Origin: Streptococcus sp. 596553
GTDB lineage: Bacteria > Bacillota > Bacilli > Lactobacillales > Streptococcaceae
DNA: 64,000 nucleotides
Direction of reading: 5' to 3'
Assembly (NCBI RefSeq): GCF_900411395.1
Contig: NZ_OXCQ01000006.1
Location: 1 to 64,000, forward strand
The notes beneath the pieces are model-generated. The model saw nothing but the letters and a program-made list of their open reading frames with translations. It made no database searches and had not been told where the DNA came from. A program made the position numbers and the translations under genes. Below, piece by piece: positions 37,108-47,703 of the stretch (position 1 is the first letter of the stretch; each line of letters opens with the position of its first letter).

Positions 37108-38535
37108 ATGTATTTAGGAGATTTGATGGAAAAGGCCGAATCTGGCCAATTTTCAATCCTTTCCTTTCTATTACAAGAGTCTCAGACGACCGTCAAGGCT
37201 GTAATGGAGGAAACAGGATTTTCAAAAGCAACCCTAACCAAATATGTCACCCTGCTCAATGACAAGGCTTTGGACAGTGATTTAGAGCTGACAATCCACT
37301 TACAAGATGAAAATCTGCGTTTGTCGATTGGTGCAGCTACCAAGGGGAGAGATATTCGGAGCTTGTTTTTGGAGAATGCTGTTAAATACCAGATTTTGGT
37401 CTATCTTCTCTACCACCAACAGTTTTTAGCTCATCAGCTGGCTCAAGAATTGATGATTAGTGAGGCTACGCTTGGTCGCCACTTAGCTAGCTTAAATCAG
37501 ATTTTGTCAGAATTTGACTTATCTATCCAAAATGGACGTTGGCGAGGTCCAGAGCATCAGATTCGCTATTTCTATTTCTGTCTTTTTCGCAAGGTCTGGT
37601 CCAGTCAGGAGTGGGAAGGTCACATGCAGAAACCAGAGAGAAAACAGGAGATTGCCAGTTTAGAAGAGATCTGCGGTGCAAGTTTGTCTTCGGGGCAGAA
37701 GTTGGACTTGGTTCTCTGGGCTCATATCAGTCAACAACGTCTTCGGGTTAATGCCTGTCAGTTCCAAGTCATAGAAGAAAAAATGCGAGGGTATTTTGAC
37801 AATATTTTCTACCTTCGTTTGCTTAGAAAGGCTCCGTCCTTTTTTGCTGGGCAACACCTTCCCCTAGGAACTGAGGATGGTGAGATGATGATTTTCTTCT
37901 CTTTCCTCCTATCCCATCGCATTCTTCCTCTTCATACAATGGAATATATCCTTGGTTTTGGAGGGCAGTTGGCAGATTTACTGACGCAATTGATTCAAGA
38001 AATGAAGAAAGAGGAGTTGCTGGGCGGTTATACAGAGGACCATGTCACCTATGAACTCAGTCAGCTTTGTGCTCAAGTCTATCTCTATAAGGGTTATATC
38101 TTACAGGACCGCTACAAGTATCAGTTAGAGAATCGTCATCCATATTTCCTGATGGAACATGATTTTAGGGGAACGGCAGAGGAGATTTTTCATGCTCTAC
38201 CTGCCTTTCAGCAGGGGACGGATTTGGATAAGAAGATTCTCTGGGAATGGCTCCAGTTAATCGAATATATGGCTGAAAATGGTGGCCAGCATATGCGGAT
38301 TGGTCTGGATTTGACATCTGGTTTTCTTGTCTTTTCAAGGATGGCAGCCATTTTAAAACGGTATTTGGAATACAATCGTTTTATCACCATTGAAGACTAT
38401 GACCGAACTCGGCATTATGATTTGCTGGTTACCAATAACCCTATTCATAAGAAGGAACAGACCCCAGTTTATTATTTAAAAAACGACTTGGATATGGAAG
38501 ATTTGGCAGGGATTCGTCAGTTATTGTTTACCTAA
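37108..38535 (+). CDS. Mga-like helix-turn-helix transcriptional regulator
   Basis: A 475-residue protein with two N-terminal winged-helix regions (about 10-60, VKAVMEETGFSKATLTKYV, and 100-150, LAQELMISEATLGRHLASLN), the arrangement of the Mga/AtxA family. The middle part lies in the position of PRD-type domains, but no clear PTS histidine motif stands out. It is monocistronic, between hslO and the glycerol genes. Its targets are unknown; the adjacent glp operon is one possibility by position only. Confidence 0.72.
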   Translation: MYLGDLMEKAESGQFSILSFLLQESQTTVKAVMEETGFSKATLTKYVTLLNDKALDSDLELTIHLQDENLRLSIGAATKGRDIRSLFLENAVKYQILVYLLYHQQFLAHQLAQELMISEATLGRHLASLNQILSEFDLSIQNGRWRGPEHQIRYFYFCLFRKVWSSQEWEGHMQKPERKQEIASLEEICGASLSSGQKLDLVLWAHISQQRLRVNACQFQVIEEKMRGYFDNIFYLRLLRKAPSFFAGQHLPLGTEDGEMMIFFSFLLSHRILPLHTMEYILGFGGQLADLLTQLIQEMKKEELLGGYTEDHVTYELSQLCAQVYLYKGYILQDRYKYQLENRHPYFLMEHDFRGTAEEIFHALPAFQQGTDLDKKILWEWLQLIEYMAENGGQHMRIGLDLTSGFLVFSRMAAILKRYLEYNRFITIEDYDRTRHYDLLVTNNPIHKKEQTPVYYLKNDLDMEDLAGIRQLLFT

Positions 38536-38620
38536 AAGGCTTGGTGGTTCCAGGTCTTTTTGTGAAATTCACACAATCTCCTCACATTTTTTTTAAAATT
38601 AAAAAAAGTTGATGAACAAG

Positions 38621-38642
38621 AAAGCGCTTTATTTTGTATACT
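38621..38642 (+). promoter_or_regulatory. cre core and -10 of the glp operon
   Basis: AAAGCGCTTT (38621-38630) is a perfect palindromic cre core. It lies immediately upstream of TATACT (38637-38642), a position suited to CcpA repression of glycerol use. Confidence 0.6.
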
Positions 38643-38653
38643 AGTAAGTGTAA

Positions 38654-40201
<1,548 letters not shown>

Positions 40202-40242
40202 TACTGGCAGAATAAAGCAATTTATTTAGAAAGTGTGTAAAT

Positions 40243-42069
40243 ATGGAATTTTCAAAGAAAACACGAGAATTATCAATTAAAAAAATGCAGGAACGCACCC
40301 TGGACCTCTTGATTATCGGTGGAGGAATCACAGGGGCTGGTGTAGCCTTGCAGGCGGCAGCCAGTGGTCTTGAGACTGGTTTGATTGAAATGCAAGACTT
40401 CGCAGAAGGGACATCTAGCCGTTCAACTAAATTGGTTCACGGAGGACTTCGTTACCTTAAGCAATTTGACGTAGAAGTGGTCTCAGATACGGTTTCAGAA
40501 CGTGCAGTGGTTCAACAAATTGCTCCACACATTCCAAAACCGGACCCAATGCTCTTGCCAGTTTACGACGAGGATGGAGCGACCTTTAGCCTCTTCCGTC
40601 TTAAAGTAGCTATGGACTTGTACGACCTCTTGGCAGGAGTTAACAACACACCAGCTGCCAACAAGGTTTTGAGCAAGGAAGAAGTCTTGGAACGCCAGCC
40701 AAACTTGAAGAAAGAAGGCTTGGTAGGAGGCGGGGTTTACCTTGACTTCCGTAACAACGATGCGCGTCTCGTGATTGAAAACATCAAACGTGCCAACCAA
40801 GACGGTGCCCTCATTGCCAACCACGTGAAGGCAGAAGGCTTCCTCTTTGACGAAAACGGCAAGATTACAGGTGTTGTAGCCCGTGATCTCTTGACAGACC
40901 AAGCCTTTGAAATCAAGGCCCGTCTGGTGATTAACACAACAGGTCCTTGGAGCGACAGAGTACGCAATTTGTCTAATATGGGAACCCAATTCTCACAAAT
41001 GCGTCCAACTAAGGGAGTTCACCTGGTAGTGGATTCAAGCAAGATCAAGGTTTCACAGCCAGTTTACTTTGACACAGGCTTGGGTGACGGTCGTATGGTC
41101 TTTGTTCTCCCACGTGAAAACAAGACTTACTTCGGTACAACTGATACAGACTACACAGGTGATTTGGAACATCCGAAAGTGACTCAGGAAGATGTAGATT
41201 ATCTACTTGGCATTGTCAACAACCGCTTCCCAGAAGCAAATATTACAGTTGCTGACATTGAAAGTAGCTGGGCAGGTCTTCGTCCATTGATCGCAGGCAA
41301 TAGCGCTTCTGACTACAATGGAGGGAATAACGGAACTATCAGTGATGAAAGCTTTAACAACTTGATCGCGACTGTTGAGTCTTACCTCTCTAAAGAAAAA
41401 ACTCGTGAAGACGTCGAGGCTGCTGTCAGCAAGCTTGAAAGCAGTACCTCTGAGAAACATTTGGATCCATCTGCAGTTTCTCGTGGTTCGAGCTTGGACC
41501 GTGATGATAATGGCCTTTTGACTCTTGCTGGTGGTAAAATCACAGACTACCGTAAGATGGCTGAAGGAGCTATGGAGCGCGTGGTTGACATCCTCAAAGC
41601 AGAATTTGACCGTAGCTTTAAACTCATCAATTCTAAGACTTACCCTGTTTCAGGTGGGGAATTGAACCCAGCAAATGTGGACTCAGAAATCGAAGCCTTT
41701 GCGCAACTTGGAGTGTCACGTGGTTTGGATAGCAAGGAAGCTCATTACCTAGCAAATCTCTACGGTTCAAATGCACCGAAAGTCTTTGCTCTTGCTCATA
41801 GTTTGGAACAAGCGCCAGGACTTAGCTTGGCAGATACTTTATCACTTCACTATGCAATGCGCAACGAGTTGGCTCTGAGCCCAGTTGACTTCCTTCTTCG
41901 TCGTACCAACCATATGCTCTTTATGCGTGATAGTTTGGATAGCATCGTTGAGCCAGTTTTGGATGAAATGGGACGATTCTATGACTGGACAGAAGAGGAA
42001 AAAGCAGCTTACCGTGCGGATGTCGAAGCTGCTCTCGCTAACAACGATTTAGCAGAATTAAAAAATTAA
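40243..42069 (+). CDS. glpO: alpha-glycerophosphate oxidase
   Basis: A 608-residue FAD enzyme oxidising glycerol 3-phosphate to dihydroxyacetone phosphate. The Rossmann motif is LLIIGGGITGAGVALQAAASG near residue 19 (shown in family-typical form), followed by TSSRSTKLVHGGLRYL. The roughly 50-residue insertion around residues 355-405, rich in acidic and serine residues, is characteristic of the streptococcal oxygen-using oxidase rather than the respiratory dehydrogenase. The product hydrogen peroxide is therefore expected. Confidence 0.93.
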   Translation: MEFSKKTRELSIKKMQERTLDLLIIGGGITGAGVALQAAASGLETGLIEMQDFAEGTSSRSTKLVHGGLRYLKQFDVEVVSDTVSERAVVQQIAPHIPKPDPMLLPVYDEDGATFSLFRLKVAMDLYDLLAGVNNTPAANKVLSKEEVLERQPNLKKEGLVGGGVYLDFRNNDARLVIENIKRANQDGALIANHVKAEGFLFDENGKITGVVARDLLTDQAFEIKARLVINTTGPWSDRVRNLSNMGTQFSQMRPTKGVHLVVDSSKIKVSQPVYFDTGLGDGRMVFVLPRENKTYFGTTDTDYTGDLEHPKVTQEDVDYLLGIVNNRFPEANITVADIESSWAGLRPLIAGNSASDYNGGNNGTISDESFNNLIATVESYLSKEKTREDVEAAVSKLESSTSEKHLDPSAVSRGSSLDRDDNGLLTLAGGKITDYRKMAEGAMERVVDILKAEFDRSFKLINSKTYPVSGGELNPANVDSEIEAFAQLGVSRGLDSKEAHYLANLYGSNAPKVFALAHSLEQAPGLSLADTLSLHYAMRNELALSPVDFLLRRTNHMLFMRDSLDSIVEPVLDEMGRFYDWTEEEKAAYRADVEAALANNDLAELKN

Positions 42070-42138
42070 GAAAAAATAAAAGAGGTGGAGGGCAGGACTC
42101 CTTGTCGCCCGTCCCTTCTTTTTAATGGAGACAAAAAG

Positions 42139-42843
42139 ATGATGAATGAATTATTTGGAGAATTTTTGGGAACTTTAATCCTGATTCTTCTAGGAAATGG
42201 TGTTGTTGCAGGTGTGGTTCTTCCAAAAACCAAGAGCAACAGCTCAGGTTGGATTGTGATTACTATGGGTTGGGGGATTGCAGTTGCGGTTGCAGTCTTT
42301 GTATCTGGCAAGCTCAGTCCAGCTCATTTAAACCCAGCTGTGACCATCGGTGTAGCTTTAAAAGGTGACTTGCCTTGGACTTCCGTTTTCCCTTACATCC
42401 TAGCTCAGTTTGCAGGGGCTATGCTCGGTCAGATTTTGGTTTGGTTGCAATTCAAACCGCATTATGAGGCAGAAGAAAATGCAGGCAATATCCTAGCCAC
42501 CTTCAGTACTGGACCAGCCATCAAAGATACTGTATCAAACTTGATCAGTGAAATCCTTGGAACTTTTGTATTGGTATTAACAATCTTTGCTTTGGGTCTT
42601 TACGATTTTCAGGCAGGTATCGGAACCTTTGCAGTAGGGACTTTGATTGTCGGTATCGGTCTATCACTAGGTGGGACAACAGGTTATGCCTTGAACCCAG
42701 CTCGTGACCTTGGACCTCGTATCATGCACAGCATTTTACCAATTCCAAACAAGGGAGACGGAGACTGGTCTTATGCCTGGATTCCTGTTGTGGGACCTGT
42801 TATTGGTGCAGCATTGGCTGTTCTTGTATTTTCCCTTTTCTAG
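42139..42843 (+). CDS. glpF: glycerol uptake facilitator
   Basis: A 234-residue aquaglyceroporin with six membrane helices. The two NPA boxes are HLNPAVTIG and ALNPARDLG. The ATG at 42139, eight bases after GGAG, gives the usual N-terminus MMNELFGEFLGTL; an in-frame upstream extension to 42085 would be translated from a GC-rich hairpin region and is unlikely. It ends the glp operon; the repeat just downstream provides a terminator-like hairpin. Confidence 0.94.
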   Translation: MMNELFGEFLGTLILILLGNGVVAGVVLPKTKSNSSGWIVITMGWGIAVAVAVFVSGKLSPAHLNPAVTIGVALKGDLPWTSVFPYILAQFAGAMLGQILVWLQFKPHYEAEENAGNILATFSTGPAIKDTVSNLISEILGTFVLVLTIFALGLYDFQAGIGTFAVGTLIVGIGLSLGGTTGYALNPARDLGPRIMHSILPIPNKGDGDWSYAWIPVVGPVIGAALAVLVFSLF

Positions 42844-42870
42844 TTTAGAAAATAACTATTATTGCTAGAG

Positions 42871-42996
42871 CTTGGGCGAAAACTCAATTTCAGGAAAAAA
42901 TGAAGTAAATCTTCTCACAATAAAACGCATAGTATCAAGTTTTCAATACCTGATATTATGCGTTTTTCTGATTTTTAAGACTTTTTCTCCAGTCTC
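42871..42996 (-). repeat. 126-bp dispersed repeat, copy 1
   Basis: Reads on the minus strand from GAGACTGGAGAAAAAGTCTT (42996 downward) to GAGTTTTCGCCCAAG at 42871. Its centre is a hairpin AAAACGCATA...TATGCGTTTT (42922-42967) that can end glpF transcription. It is an inverted counterpart of the copy at 47395-47520 and is related to 57281-57407. Confidence 0.9.
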
Positions 42997-43043
42997 TTTT
43001 TTCGATTGAAGATGTAAGTATTTTAGTAACTAATTTCTTAGTA

Positions 43044-43115
43044 CTAGCCAACAACGATAATAATAATTCCTTCAAAAAGTAGGAAGAATAAAGACAATAG
43101 TTTTTGCTTTTTCAT
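43044..43115 (-). CDS. shp: short hydrophobic peptide (SHP) pheromone precursor
   Basis: A 23-residue peptide, below the size of usual gene calling. It begins with a lysine-rich segment (MKKQK), continues with a hydrophobic stretch and ends in EGIIIIVVG. That end is the form of the mature SHP pheromones of streptococci, which start with Glu or Asp; the S. thermophilus pheromone EGIIVIVVG differs at one residue. It is divergent from an rgg gene, the known group I arrangement. The binding site GTGAGGT lies seven bases before the ATG. Expected path: export, trimming by the Eep protease, re-import by Ami/Opp and binding to Rgg. Confidence 0.88.
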   Translation of the reverse strand: MKKQKLLSLFFLLFEGIIIIVVG

Positions 43116-43143
43116 GTGAAATACCTCACTTTTATTTTCTTCT

Positions 43144-43171
43144 ATTTTATGCTAAAATATTAAAAATCAAA
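43144..43171 (-). promoter_or_regulatory. shp promoter
   Basis: On the minus strand TTTGAT (43166-43171) and TAAAAT (43144-43149) with a 16-base spacer. The bases between here and the rgg start (to 43205) should hold the Rgg binding site. Confidence 0.5.
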
Positions 43172-43205
43172 AACTGTTCCCATATATGCTTGTTGGAGAG
43201 ATATT

Positions 43206-44069
43206 ATGAAAAAATTTGGAGAAATTTTTAAAAAGTTTCGAGAATCTAGAGGGTTTCGCTTAAAAGATGTCGAAAAAGCTGGTATATCAACATCACAGCT
43301 CTCACGTTTTGAAAAGGGAGAGACTGATTTAACCATTTCAAAATTTATGGCTATTTTGGATGAAATTAACATGCCTATTGATGAATTTATGTATGCTGTT
43401 CATGATTTTCATCGTGATGAACTGAACGAACTATTATCAAAGGTTAGGCATTTTGTATCAAATCATGATGTTGATGGGTTGAAAAAACTACTTTATTCTC
43501 AGATGGAGTCAGATTCTAAACAAGAGAAATTTCATAAGCTTAACATTATTTTATTAAAAATTCGTTTACAAGATTTATCGGGAGAAGCTTATTATTCTGG
43601 TGATGATTTATCTTATCTAACTGATTATCTATTTAGTGTTGAATATTGGGGATACTATGAATTATTGATTTTTTCAAATACGTTAGATGTCCTAAAACAC
43701 GATGTCTTCATGCTTTTGGCTAGAGAGATGTCTAGACGTTCTGATTTTTATAAAGAAATTCCTAATAATAGACGATTGATTTCATCTATGCTATTAAACG
43801 GATATATCACATGTATTGAAAGAGGAAAATTTCTTGATGCTTTATATTTTGAAAAGCAACTGAATCAATGCTTTTTCACCGAGATAGAAATTTATGAACG
43901 GTTGGTGTTTCAGTATGCACAGCATCTGTATCGATACAACAAAGAGATGGATTGTAAAGCAATTATTGAAATGAGGAAGTGTATTGGAGCAATGAAATTA
44001 GCGGGAAGTAACCATTTGGCAAAGAATTATGAAAGGCACTTAGAAAAAATTTTAGCAGATAAAGGGTAG
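43206..44069 (+). CDS. rgg: Rgg-family quorum-sensing regulator
   Basis: A 287-residue regulator of the RNPP/Rgg family. The N-terminal XRE helix-turn-helix (residues 1-65, RLKDVEKAGISTSQLSRFEKGETDLTISKF in its key region; serine-rich recognition helix STSQLSRFE) is followed by a helical repeat domain that binds peptide. The length is exactly that of Rgg proteins. With the divergent SHP gene it forms a cytoplasmic pheromone receptor circuit expected to control the peptide gene and exporters downstream. GTTGGAGAG precedes the start. Base composition is more AT-rich than the flanking glp and dlt genes. Confidence 0.88.
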   Translation: MKKFGEIFKKFRESRGFRLKDVEKAGISTSQLSRFEKGETDLTISKFMAILDEINMPIDEFMYAVHDFHRDELNELLSKVRHFVSNHDVDGLKKLLYSQMESDSKQEKFHKLNIILLKIRLQDLSGEAYYSGDDLSYLTDYLFSVEYWGYYELLIFSNTLDVLKHDVFMLLAREMSRRSDFYKEIPNNRRLISSMLLNGYITCIERGKFLDALYFEKQLNQCFFTEIEIYERLVFQYAQHLYRYNKEMDCKAIIEMRKCIGAMKLAGSNHLAKNYERHLEKILADKG

Positions 44070-44222
44070 TGTGCAGATATGGGAAAGGAACTATCTCGAA
44101 ATAATATTTTGGTAGAATTGTCTTTAGAAATTTCAATTACGGTTGTTTTATCAGTTCATTGTATTTGAGCGATAGGATTTTTCGAAGTTGTCACCATAAT
44201 TATGAATTTTGAGGTATTTAAT

Positions 44223-44306
44223 ATGCAAGTTCTATCTCCATATATTTTAAGAAAGAAAAGTGAAACAGGAGAATTATTTTTCAATAGTAACAATAACCAC
44301 TCTTAA
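44223..44306 (+). CDS. 27-residue candidate secreted or modified peptide
   Basis: A small reading frame starting MQVLSPYILRKKSE and ending GELFFNSNNNHS. It is preceded by TTTTGAGGTATTTAAT, which shares the ten bases TGAGGTATTT with the leader of the shp gene, evidence that it is translated and belongs to the same circuit. It lies between rgg and an ABC exporter, where SHP/Rgg loci usually carry the target peptide. No Gly-Gly leader motif and no modifying enzyme are seen. Its function is not recognised; it may be a bacteriocin-like, signalling or RiPP-type peptide. Confidence 0.6.
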   Translation: MQVLSPYILRKKSETGELFFNSNNNHS

Positions 44307-44344
44307 TAAACAGCATCATATATAGGTTAATTAAATTATTGTAT

Positions 44345-44392
44345 AGTCTCAGTTGGAGTTAATTTGTTTATAACTTTTAGACTGAGGCTTTT
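44345..44392 (+). terminator. terminator between the small peptide gene and the ABC exporter
   Basis: AGTCTCAGT pairs with ACTGAGGCT across a long AT-rich loop, followed by TTTT. Partial termination would give excess peptide mRNA over exporter mRNA. Confidence 0.6.
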
Positions 44393-44426
44393 ATATCTAT
44401 TCGCTTTCTTTTAGATAGGCTTATTT

Positions 44427-46004
44427 ATGAAATTTCTAAAATACATTAAAACTAATATTTTTATCTATTTTTTAATAGGAGTGCTTTTGAATAGCGGAAT
44501 GGCTCTAATAAAGCCATTGTTATTGGATAAGCTATTGAATATTCGTGAAGAGCAACTTACAATTGGTACAATTTCATACTTTGTTTTATACGGTCTGTGT
44601 TTACACCTGTTTTTTTATAGCACGATGTTGCTAGCAAATTTTGTTAGTAATAATCTGCAACGTCATCTTCAAATTCGTTTAAAAGATCAGCTTATTAAGA
44701 AATTATTTTTGAAAGAAAACTTTGTATATGATGAAAAAGTTTCAATTGTTACACAAGATATGGAACTGCTCTATAATCGCTTCTTTTTACCCTTGGATAT
44801 GATAGTTGGAAGAGTTTTTATACTTTGTACAACGATTGTTTTTATTTTGGTGCAAAATTTTTGGCTTGGTATTGTTTTTATCGTGTTCTCTTTTCTTCGA
44901 CCATTACCTCAATGGGTAATGAATAATCGTTTAATGAAAAGTGGTGCAAATTTTTCGGAAATGCAAAAAGCTTTTCATCTATCTGTAGGAGATTTTTTTA
45001 AGGGAGCAGATACGATATATTTTTATGGCGCTAGTAAAGAAAACTTTGCTAAGATGAGAAAAAACAACGAGTGTTACGAGAATGCTCGTTGGAAAAATGA
45101 ATGGACTAGCAATGTCGTTTATTTTTTCAATGGTCCTTTAGAATTCCTTAGTCAGGTACTACCTCTTGCACTTGGTCTTTTATTACAAAAGAGCGGTATA
45201 GAGTTAACAACAGCTAGTTTGGTCTCTATGTATATAGCTACAATGAATCTTAGCGGACCTATTCAAAGAATTATGTATAGCATATCTGATATACAGCGAT
45301 CGCAAACAGTGAAAGAAAAAATATTTTCATTATTGGAAGAATCTTGTTTAGAAACATCATATCCGACAGTCGAATCTTTAGCTGAGCTAGTTTTGGAGGG
45401 CGTTTCAAAACAGGTTGGAGAGCAAGTGCTCTTTTATGATTTGTCACTTAGATTAACTAAGCCAAGTAAAGTTTTAATAAAGGGAGCTAGTGGTACCGGA
45501 AAGTCAACTCTCCTACAGTTGGTAGCAGGAAAGATAAGTCCGAATAGTGGTAGAATTATCGTACGTGATAAATCAGGTCGAGAATTTACTCATTATCAAG
45601 GGAATGTCGCTTATATCTCTCAGAATCCATTTTTCAGACATGGGACAATCCGAGAAAATTTAACATTAGGACAGGAGATTTCAGATAAAGAATTACTCTG
45701 TTGCCTAGAACAAGTTGGATTAACGAATGAAATCACCAATATCTTGGATTATCAACTGATAAATAATGGAGAAAACATTTCAGGCGGACAACGTTTACGA
45801 CTTGAATTAGTTCGCTGTCTGCTTCGACAAAAAGACATTGTGTTGGCGGATGAGGTTACATCATCCTTAGACAAGGACAATGCATATCAAGTGCGCCAGT
45901 TACTTTTGCAGTTGCCTATCATTTTGATTGAAGTTGCTCATCATATTGATTCAGAAACAGTTTATAATCAAGTAATTGATTTGGGAAAATATAGAATAAA
46001 ATAA
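44427..46004 (+). CDS. ABC exporter (membrane domain fused to ATPase)
   Basis: A 525-residue half-transporter of the type I exporter fold. Six membrane helices span about residues 1-300. The ATPase domain has Walker A IKGASGTGKSTLLQL near residue 352, signature NISGGQRLRLELVR, Walker B IVLADEVTSS and a histidine at the H-loop (VAHH). There is no N-terminal C39 peptidase, so it would not cleave a Gly-Gly leader itself. Next to the 27-residue peptide it is a natural export candidate. The ribosome binding site is weak. Confidence 0.82.
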   Translation: MKFLKYIKTNIFIYFLIGVLLNSGMALIKPLLLDKLLNIREEQLTIGTISYFVLYGLCLHLFFYSTMLLANFVSNNLQRHLQIRLKDQLIKKLFLKENFVYDEKVSIVTQDMELLYNRFFLPLDMIVGRVFILCTTIVFILVQNFWLGIVFIVFSFLRPLPQWVMNNRLMKSGANFSEMQKAFHLSVGDFFKGADTIYFYGASKENFAKMRKNNECYENARWKNEWTSNVVYFFNGPLEFLSQVLPLALGLLLQKSGIELTTASLVSMYIATMNLSGPIQRIMYSISDIQRSQTVKEKIFSLLEESCLETSYPTVESLAELVLEGVSKQVGEQVLFYDLSLRLTKPSKVLIKGASGTGKSTLLQLVAGKISPNSGRIIVRDKSGREFTHYQGNVAYISQNPFFRHGTIRENLTLGQEISDKELLCCLEQVGLTNEITNILDYQLINNGENISGGQRLRLELVRCLLRQKDIVLADEVTSSLDKDNAYQVRQLLLQLPIILIEVAHHIDSETVYNQVIDLGKYRIK

Positions 46005-46215
46005 ATAGACTTGTTCGGCATCTTGCTAGTTATAATATATATGCTATATTATGGATTGTTTTAGCTGATTTAAAGATGTGAAAACTAAAAACTATGGCTA
46101 AGTTGGAATGTTAAAAATTCAATTTCTGACCACCTAATCTTGTGTCAAATAGTTATCAAACAAAGTCTACTATACCATTTATCAGTTAAATATTTTTATG
46201 TTATAGGAGCGCTAC

Positions 46216-47394
46216 ATGTCTAATTCATTTGTCAAGTTGTTAGTCTCTCAATTGTTTGCAAATTTAGCAGATATTTTCTTTAGAGTAACAATCATTGCTA
46301 ACATATACATTATTTCAAAATCAGTAATTGCCACATCACTAGTTCCCATTTTAATAGGGATATCCTCTTTTGTTGCAAGTCTTTTAGTTCCGTTGATTAC
46401 TAAAAGGTTAGCGCTAAATAGGGTTTTATCTTTATCTCAATTTGGAAAGACTATATTATTGGCGATACTGGTAGGAATGTTTACCGTAATGCAATCAGTA
46501 GCGCCTTTGGTGACCTATCTATTTGTTGTGGCAATTTCAATATTAGATGGTTTTGCCGCACCTGTTTCCTATGCTATTGTGCCACGCTATGCGACCGATT
46601 TGGGTAAGGCTAATTCAGCCTTATCAATGAGTGGTGAAGCTGTTCAATTGGTGGGTTGGGGATTAGGTGGACTCTTATTTGCAACAATTGGTCTTTTACC
46701 TACCACGTTTATCATTTTAATGTTGTATATCATTTCTAGCTTTCTGATGTTATTTCTGCCTAACGCTGAAGTGGAGGTGTTAGAGTCAGAAACTAATCTT
46801 GAAATTTTGCTCAAAGGTTGGAAGTTAGTTGCTAGAGATCCTAGATTAAGACTTTTTGTATCAGCAAATTTATTGGAAATTTTTTCAAATACGATTTGGG
46901 TTTCTTCCATTATACTTGTTTTTGTAACTGAGTTATTAAATAAAACGGAAAGTTACTGGGGATATTCTAATACAGCATACTCTATTGGTATTATAATTAG
47001 TGGCTTAATTGCTTTTAGGCTATCTGAAAAGTTCCTTGCTGCTAAATGGGAAAGTATTCTTTTTCCTCTTGTAGCCATGGCAATAGTGACACTGACTATT
47101 CTATATTTTCCAAATGCACAGATGTTTTTATTATTTTCAGCTTTAGTTGGTATGTTATCGCAGCTAAAAGAAGTTCCTGAAAGGGTATTTCTTCAGGAAA
47201 CAGTAGAGGAAAATCATTTGGTTAATGTCTATTCTGTTCTTGAAGTGATTTCGACATTAGCATTTTCAGTATTTGTTTTGCTAATGAGCTATATTACTGA
47301 GAGTTTTGGTATTAGCATCAGTTTTTGGCTATCAGCCATTTGTCTGATGATAGAAGCTATTTTAATTTATATCAGACGAGATTATTTTAAATAA
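46216..47394 (+). CDS. MFS transporter
   Basis: A 392-residue major facilitator with about twelve membrane helices, of the type often annotated as macrolide efflux or secretion effector (MFS_3). The N-terminal half has RLALNRVLSLSQFGK and the loop LDGFAAPVSYAIVPRY. In a peptide cluster it may give self-immunity or secretion; drug efflux is the alternative. The stop codon is immediately followed by the right-hand 126-bp repeat, making it the last gene of the cassette. TTATAGGAGCG precedes the start. Confidence 0.8.
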   Translation: MSNSFVKLLVSQLFANLADIFFRVTIIANIYIISKSVIATSLVPILIGISSFVASLLVPLITKRLALNRVLSLSQFGKTILLAILVGMFTVMQSVAPLVTYLFVVAISILDGFAAPVSYAIVPRYATDLGKANSALSMSGEAVQLVGWGLGGLLFATIGLLPTTFIILMLYIISSFLMLFLPNAEVEVLESETNLEILLKGWKLVARDPRLRLFVSANLLEIFSNTIWVSSIILVFVTELLNKTESYWGYSNTAYSIGIIISGLIAFRLSEKFLAAKWESILFPLVAMAIVTLTILYFPNAQMFLLFSALVGMLSQLKEVPERVFLQETVEENHLVNVYSVLEVISTLAFSVFVLLMSYITESFGISISFWLSAICLMIEAILIYIRRDYFK

Positions 47395-47520
47395 GAGACT
47401 GGTTAAAAAGTCTTGAGAAATTAGAAAAGCGCATAGTATCAGGTGTTGAAAACTTGATATTGTGCGTTTTATTATGGAAAGATTTACCTCATTTTCTACT
47501 GAAATTGAGTTTTTGCCCAG
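47395..47520 (+). repeat. 126-bp dispersed repeat, copy 2
   Basis: Same length as copy 1 and in opposite orientation. Runs from GAGACTGGTTAAAAAGTCTT to GAGTTTTTGCCCAG and contains the hairpin AAGCGCATAGTATCA...TTGATATTGTGCGTTTT. With copy 1 it brackets the SHP/Rgg cassette. Confidence 0.9.
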
Positions 47521-47602
47521 GATCACTCTATTTGAAATATACATAGAAAAACTGCATAATTTTAAAATTAGCTTAAATATAATGAAAATCTACGGTAAAC
47601 AA

Positions 47603-47632
47603 TTGAAAAAATACTATATAAAGTGGTACAAT
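47603..47632 (+). promoter_or_regulatory. dlt operon promoter
   Basis: TTGAAA (47603-47608), an 18-base spacer and extended -10 TGGTACAAT (47624-47632), about 70 bases before dltX. Confidence 0.65.
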
Positions 47633-47703
47633 GGTAGAAAAATAAGCTAGTAAGAATCACTCTTATTTTAGCGAAAAATTACAGAAATGAATGGTTTTTC
47701 TTT

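Noticed and set aside
44079..44168. A 29-codon frame just after rgg with a hydrophobic end, resembling another signalling peptide
   Set aside because: It has no well-placed ribosome binding site, lacks the lysine-rich start of SHP precursors and does not share the leader seen before shp and the 27-residue peptide. Left as chance unless translation is shown.
47462..47650. A 62-codon frame before dltX
   Set aside because: It starts inside the 126-bp repeat and runs through the dlt promoter.
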